From Mangifera indica (Eukaryota > Streptophyta > Magnoliopsida > Sapindales > Anacardiaceae), in contig NC_058151.1 in assembly GCF_011075055.1 (NCBI RefSeq), forward strand, positions 13,707,800-13,771,799: a stretch of DNA of 64,000 nt. The letters are read 5' to 3'. Every line of letters begins with the position of its first letter. The stretch's first letter is position 1. Below, in pieces: positions 60,701-64,000 of the stretch. The position numbers were made by a program, and so were the translations under genes. The notes beneath the pieces are model-generated. The model made no database searches. It saw only the letters and a list, made by a program, of their open reading frames with translations, and had not been told where the DNA came from.

Positions 60701-62070
60701 CATAAATAAATTTAAATAATATAAATAATTTAAAATCACAATGATATATTAATATTTTAAATAAATAATATTAATATAAAGGAAAAGAGATGAGGTTAAG
60801 AATTGGGTTAAGGCGAGACAAAAACACATGTATCATTGTTTTCGAATTGCAAAAATCTCCTTATTAGAGTCAAAGAGGGTCAAGGATTCTACACTATATA
60901 AAAAAGGGTTTTTAACAAAAAAGAAAATTAGTTGTTAAAAAATCATTTCTTGTCCTTAAAGATCTTTAATAATAGAAAAATTTTATTATTGTCCATCGTT
61001 ATAGTCTCCACTATTAAGAGTATTAACGATGGAAAAAAAACTCCTATCATTGATAGAAATAACGAGAAATATAAGCCTTATCGTTAAAAATAGTAATAAT
61101 AACAAATATTTTCATTGTTAAAACAATGTATTTGATTGTTGAAAATAATAACAATAATAAATATTCTCATTATTATAATAATATTTATCAATCACTAAAT
61201 ATATATCAATGATAAATATTTTCGTTATAATAACAATATTTACCGTTTACTAAACTTAATAACAATGATAAATATTTCTATCGTTATAATTATATTTACT
61301 AGTCACCAGATATAATATCATCAATAAATATTTTCATCATTATAACTAAATATACCAATCATTATATATAATATTAACGATAAATATTACTAATTAAATA
61401 TAAAATCAATGAAAAATATTTCTATCATAATATCTAGATACGTTGATCAATAAAATAGCAATAAAAATCATAAACAAATTATATTAAACCAACTATAACA
61501 TCAATCCATCAATCAAATGAAAATATAAATTAAACAGTTAAAAAAGAATTCGTAAGAAACCTTTCATTTATCTAATATCAATAATCATTTCAAAAATCAT
61601 AATAGAATCATGAACAAATATATCAATAACAAAAAAAAAGCTAAAGAAACAAAATAAACTTCATAAAAACAAAAAATCGTCAATCTCAAGAAGAGCCTTG
61701 TTACTGAAACTATGTTTGAGTTTCTCTGATTTACATATTCAATGTAAAATATATGATTCACTAACAAGGCCCATCTCAGGGTAAGCCAATGAAACACAAA
61801 CATAAATGAGATGATGGAAACAGAACTAATATTAGCAGTTGGTAAATTCTAAACCTCAAAAAAGGGTGTGTTCACATTGCTCTCTCCGACAAACTGAAGA
61901 TTTGATTTAAATTAAGACAACTCTAAAAGCTCCAAAATTGGTAGTCTGTTCATATCATAGATTGTATACATAACTCACTAGAGTGTGCAGCAAACAACGT
62001 TGTGCTTCATCTCTCTCTCTCTCTACTAGATGATGACAATATCCTCATAAGAACCAGAAAAGAAAATACA
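57759..62070 (+). repeat. Edge repeat R2 (direct copy of 1-3815)
   Basis: Starts taaagacttcatagcaaaa and ends near 'agaaaatacaaa', matching R1 throughout. R2 is longer because of an internal ~175-bp tandem duplication around 59580-59930 (ttggtgtataatataatg...gatgagtgaacaatcttttc twice) and extra sequence at about 59945-60230 that R1 lacks. The Mutator-like element site is empty at about 59415. No gene recognised. Confidence 0.85.
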
Positions 62071-62678
62071 AAATAAAGGGAATAAGATGACACGGATATA
62101 AAGTTTATGAGGCTCTACTAATCTCCAAAGGGAGGGTCTAACTGGTATTTTACCTTCCAAATCTTAAATGGTTCCAAAACAAATTATAAAAATGAGCAAA
62201 TTTTTTAAAATTTGATCAATCTTCCAAACTTGCCTTGCCTTTGCATCATCCAGAATGACAAGCTAAAATTCCGAGTCACCATCTGGGTAGCCTGTATGAC
62301 CATTTTATGAAAGAATTCCCCAGACACTACAATTGAACAACATACATTTGATTACCTCCACTAAGAGTCATTCAAGTTTATTAAAATAAATAACAGGGTT
62401 CTGAGAGTACCATTTGTTCCAGTATACTTCAAATTTGTCCTCCCAAAATTACAATAACACAACAGATTGACAAACATCTTTTACTGCACTGGACATATTT
62501 TTCCTTTGCTATTCAGAAATCCCCAATCTTCGTAAGGAACTGACCATTATTTAAAACAGTTAACTAAAGTCTAACCATACAATATTAGTAGTTAGTGAAC
62601 CTAAGTGGCTCCTAAATCTTCAAACTTTTGACCTATTACTTAGAACCAATGTCCAATAGTCAAAACACGTTTATTCGT
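62071..62678. other. Unique intergenic segment
   Basis: Less AT-rich than its surroundings and with no second copy in the window. No ORF above 60 codons, and no RNA gene recognised. Confidence 0.5.
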
Positions 62679-63527
62679 GACGGAAACCACTTGTGATGGC
62701 CTCATCGAATAGAGTGGTGACACCTGGAGGGCTCTTTTGTCATTAAAATTCAATTTTGAAAAAATCTGAGAATAAAAAAATGGTTTTTATTTGATGCGGT
62801 ATAAAGAAGAATTAAACCTGTCGGCATTAGGTAAACAAATAAATCTGTGTTGGTACAAACGAAGATTTTATTCGTTTAAAAAATAAAATCTGCGAAAAAT
62901 TTAATGCTGACGGCGTGATGTCAGGAAAATTTTACGTTATCTCATGTAAACGCAACACGTGGAGAACGTAGTTTGACGTAATCCCCTTTTTTTTGGCCGA
63001 TTTGAGACGGAAACCACTTGTGATGGCCTCAACGAATAGAGTGGTGACACCTGGAGGGCTCTTTTGTCATTAAAATTCAATTTTGAAAAAATCTGAGAAT
63101 AAAAAAATGGTTTTTATTTGATGCGGTATAAAAGAAAATTAAACCTGCCAGCATTAAGTAAACAAATAAATCTGTGTTGGTATAAACGAAGATTTTATTC
63201 GTTTAAAAAATAAAATCTGCGAAAAATTTAATGCTGACGGCGTGATGTCAGGAAAATTTTACGTTATCTCATGTAAACGCAACACGTGGAGAACGTAGTT
63301 TGACGTAACCCCCTTTTTTTTGACCGATTTGAGACGGAAACCACTTGTGATGGCCGCAACGAATAGAGTAGTGACACCTGGAGGGTTCTTTTGTCGTTAA
63401 AATTCAATTTTGAAAAAATCTGAGAATAAAAAAATGGTTTTTATTTGATGCGGTATAAAAGAAAATTAAACCTGTCAGCATTAAGTAAACAAATAAATCT
63501 ATGTTGGTACAAACGAAGATTTTATTC
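62679..63527 (+). repeat. 327-bp tandem repeat of the G-box leader (2.6 copies)
   Basis: Units start 'gacggaaaccacttgtgatgg' at 62679, 63006 and 63333, an exact spacing of 327 twice. Each full unit contains CACGTG (62956-62961, 63283-63288). The third is cut where it joins the leader string 'cactttccatttcatttgcattgagg'. Copies differ at few positions, so the expansion is recent. Confidence 0.92.
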
Positions 63528-63620
63528 GGCCTTACACTTTCCATTTCATTTGCATTGAGGGTGGGTGTTTCTCTGAAAAATTTCAATCCTAAAGTTGTCA
63601 AAAAAAACGGTGATGGCTTT

Positions 63621-63731
63621 ATGGCGAGGACGACGACAGCAATGACAAAGACGCCGACGAGGACACTCGCTTCTAACGGTGATGAATTCTCCTACGCTGG
63701 TCCAACACCAAATGAGGACACCTGCTCCTAA
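63621..63731 (+). other. Ala/Thr-rich short ORF, copy 4 (diverged)
   Basis: 36 codons (MARTTTAMTKTPTRTLASNGDE...). It is longer than its relatives because the TAG/donor region is changed. Sits downstream of the tandem G-box repeats. Coding status unknown. Confidence 0.3.
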
Positions 63732-63859
63732 TGGCAACTGCTTTTGTCATTGCTCTTCCTCCATCTCTAACGGTGATGAATTCTTGTTAAAGGTAAATTC
63801 AGTTGGCAGAATATAAAGATCAATAACTAATTTCTAATTCTTATTTTCTTTGGTTAGAG

Positions 63860-64000
63860 ATGGAGGAAAAACAGTTGCAGCATCTCACTCTGGACAAGAA
63901 TGAAATTTATGGTACAGTATCAAGGCAAAGATGACGAATGCCTTAAGTGTTTACAAGAGGTAGTATAAAGCTTCAGATATCTGGGCAGGTATCAGGTATA
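63860..64000 (+). pseudogene. Membrane-protein family copy J, internally deleted, cut by window end
   Basis: Exon 1 63860-63916 (MEEKQLQHLTLDKNEIYGT, same residues as copy G) is intact, but a few bases past its donor the sequence jumps to the tail of exon 2 (caaggcaaagatgacgaatgcc), ending at 63959 with a 1-base loss. The intron and nearly all of exon 2 are deleted. The following intron (gtagtataaagcttcag) runs off the window. Confidence 0.8.

Noticed and set aside
1..62070. Edge repeats R1 and R2 as the two LTRs of one giant retrotransposon
   Set aside because: No TG...CA termini, no primer-binding site or polypurine tract next to them, no gag/pol between, and R2 has its own internal duplications. 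A segmental duplication fits better.

Overview
The window is AT-rich nuclear DNA from a flowering plant, most likely a eudicot. Short exons are separated by AT-rich GT-AG introns, and the only recognisable conserved protein is a plant polypyrimidine tract-binding protein (PTB1/2 type). There is also a solo LTR of the plant Ty3/Gypsy kind, a small solo LTR, a Mutator-like non-autonomous element with 9-bp target duplications, and long TA/GA/CA microsatellites. I cannot name the species from sequence alone. Nothing bacterial or viral was seen.

The region is a nest of local segmental duplications. A composite unit recurs around 18-28 kb, 28-39 kb, 39-51 kb and 51-56 kb. It contains PTB exon 1 on the minus strand, then a divergent small membrane-protein gene (subfamily I, plus strand), a second one (subfamily II, plus strand), a G-box-bearing leader with an alanine/threonine-rich short ORF, a 1.2-kb block, and a Mutator-like element. 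Deletions and insertions have altered each copy differently. A separate ~3.8-4.3-kb direct duplication sits at the two ends (1-3815 and 57759-62070).

Region by region: 1-3815 is the first edge repeat. 3816-6925 holds a transposon remnant and decayed pieces of the membrane-protein family. 7082-10095 is a long inverted repeat built from two head-to-head copies of a second small gene family ('P'). 10780-18609 is a broken PTB gene lacking its 3' half, with a truncated tandem copy and three tandem promoter/leader units between. 20.6-24.5 kb carries membrane-gene copies B and C. 24.9-25.2 kb is a small solo LTR. 28.0-32.5 kb is a 4.5-kb element with long terminal inverted repeats, split by a 2.3-kb solo LTR. 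35083-35865 is membrane-gene copy D, the only copy with every exon, splice site and reading frame intact. 42-46 kb holds copies E and F, 47.7 kb the truncated copy G, and 54 kb copy H. 55.8-56.45 kb is a family-P gene encoding a membrane segment followed by a Pro-Glu-Ala repeat tail. 62.7-63.5 kb is a 327-bp tandem repeat, and the window ends inside copy J.

The membrane-protein family encodes about 160-172 residues with four hydrophobic segments and no family I recognise. Nine full or partial copies plus scattered pieces are present, mostly killed by nonsense changes, splice-site loss or deletion. The most unusual features are this birth-and-death array around one intact gene, and the long inverted repeat whose arms match the family-P gene 46 kb away, which would form dsRNA if transcribed.
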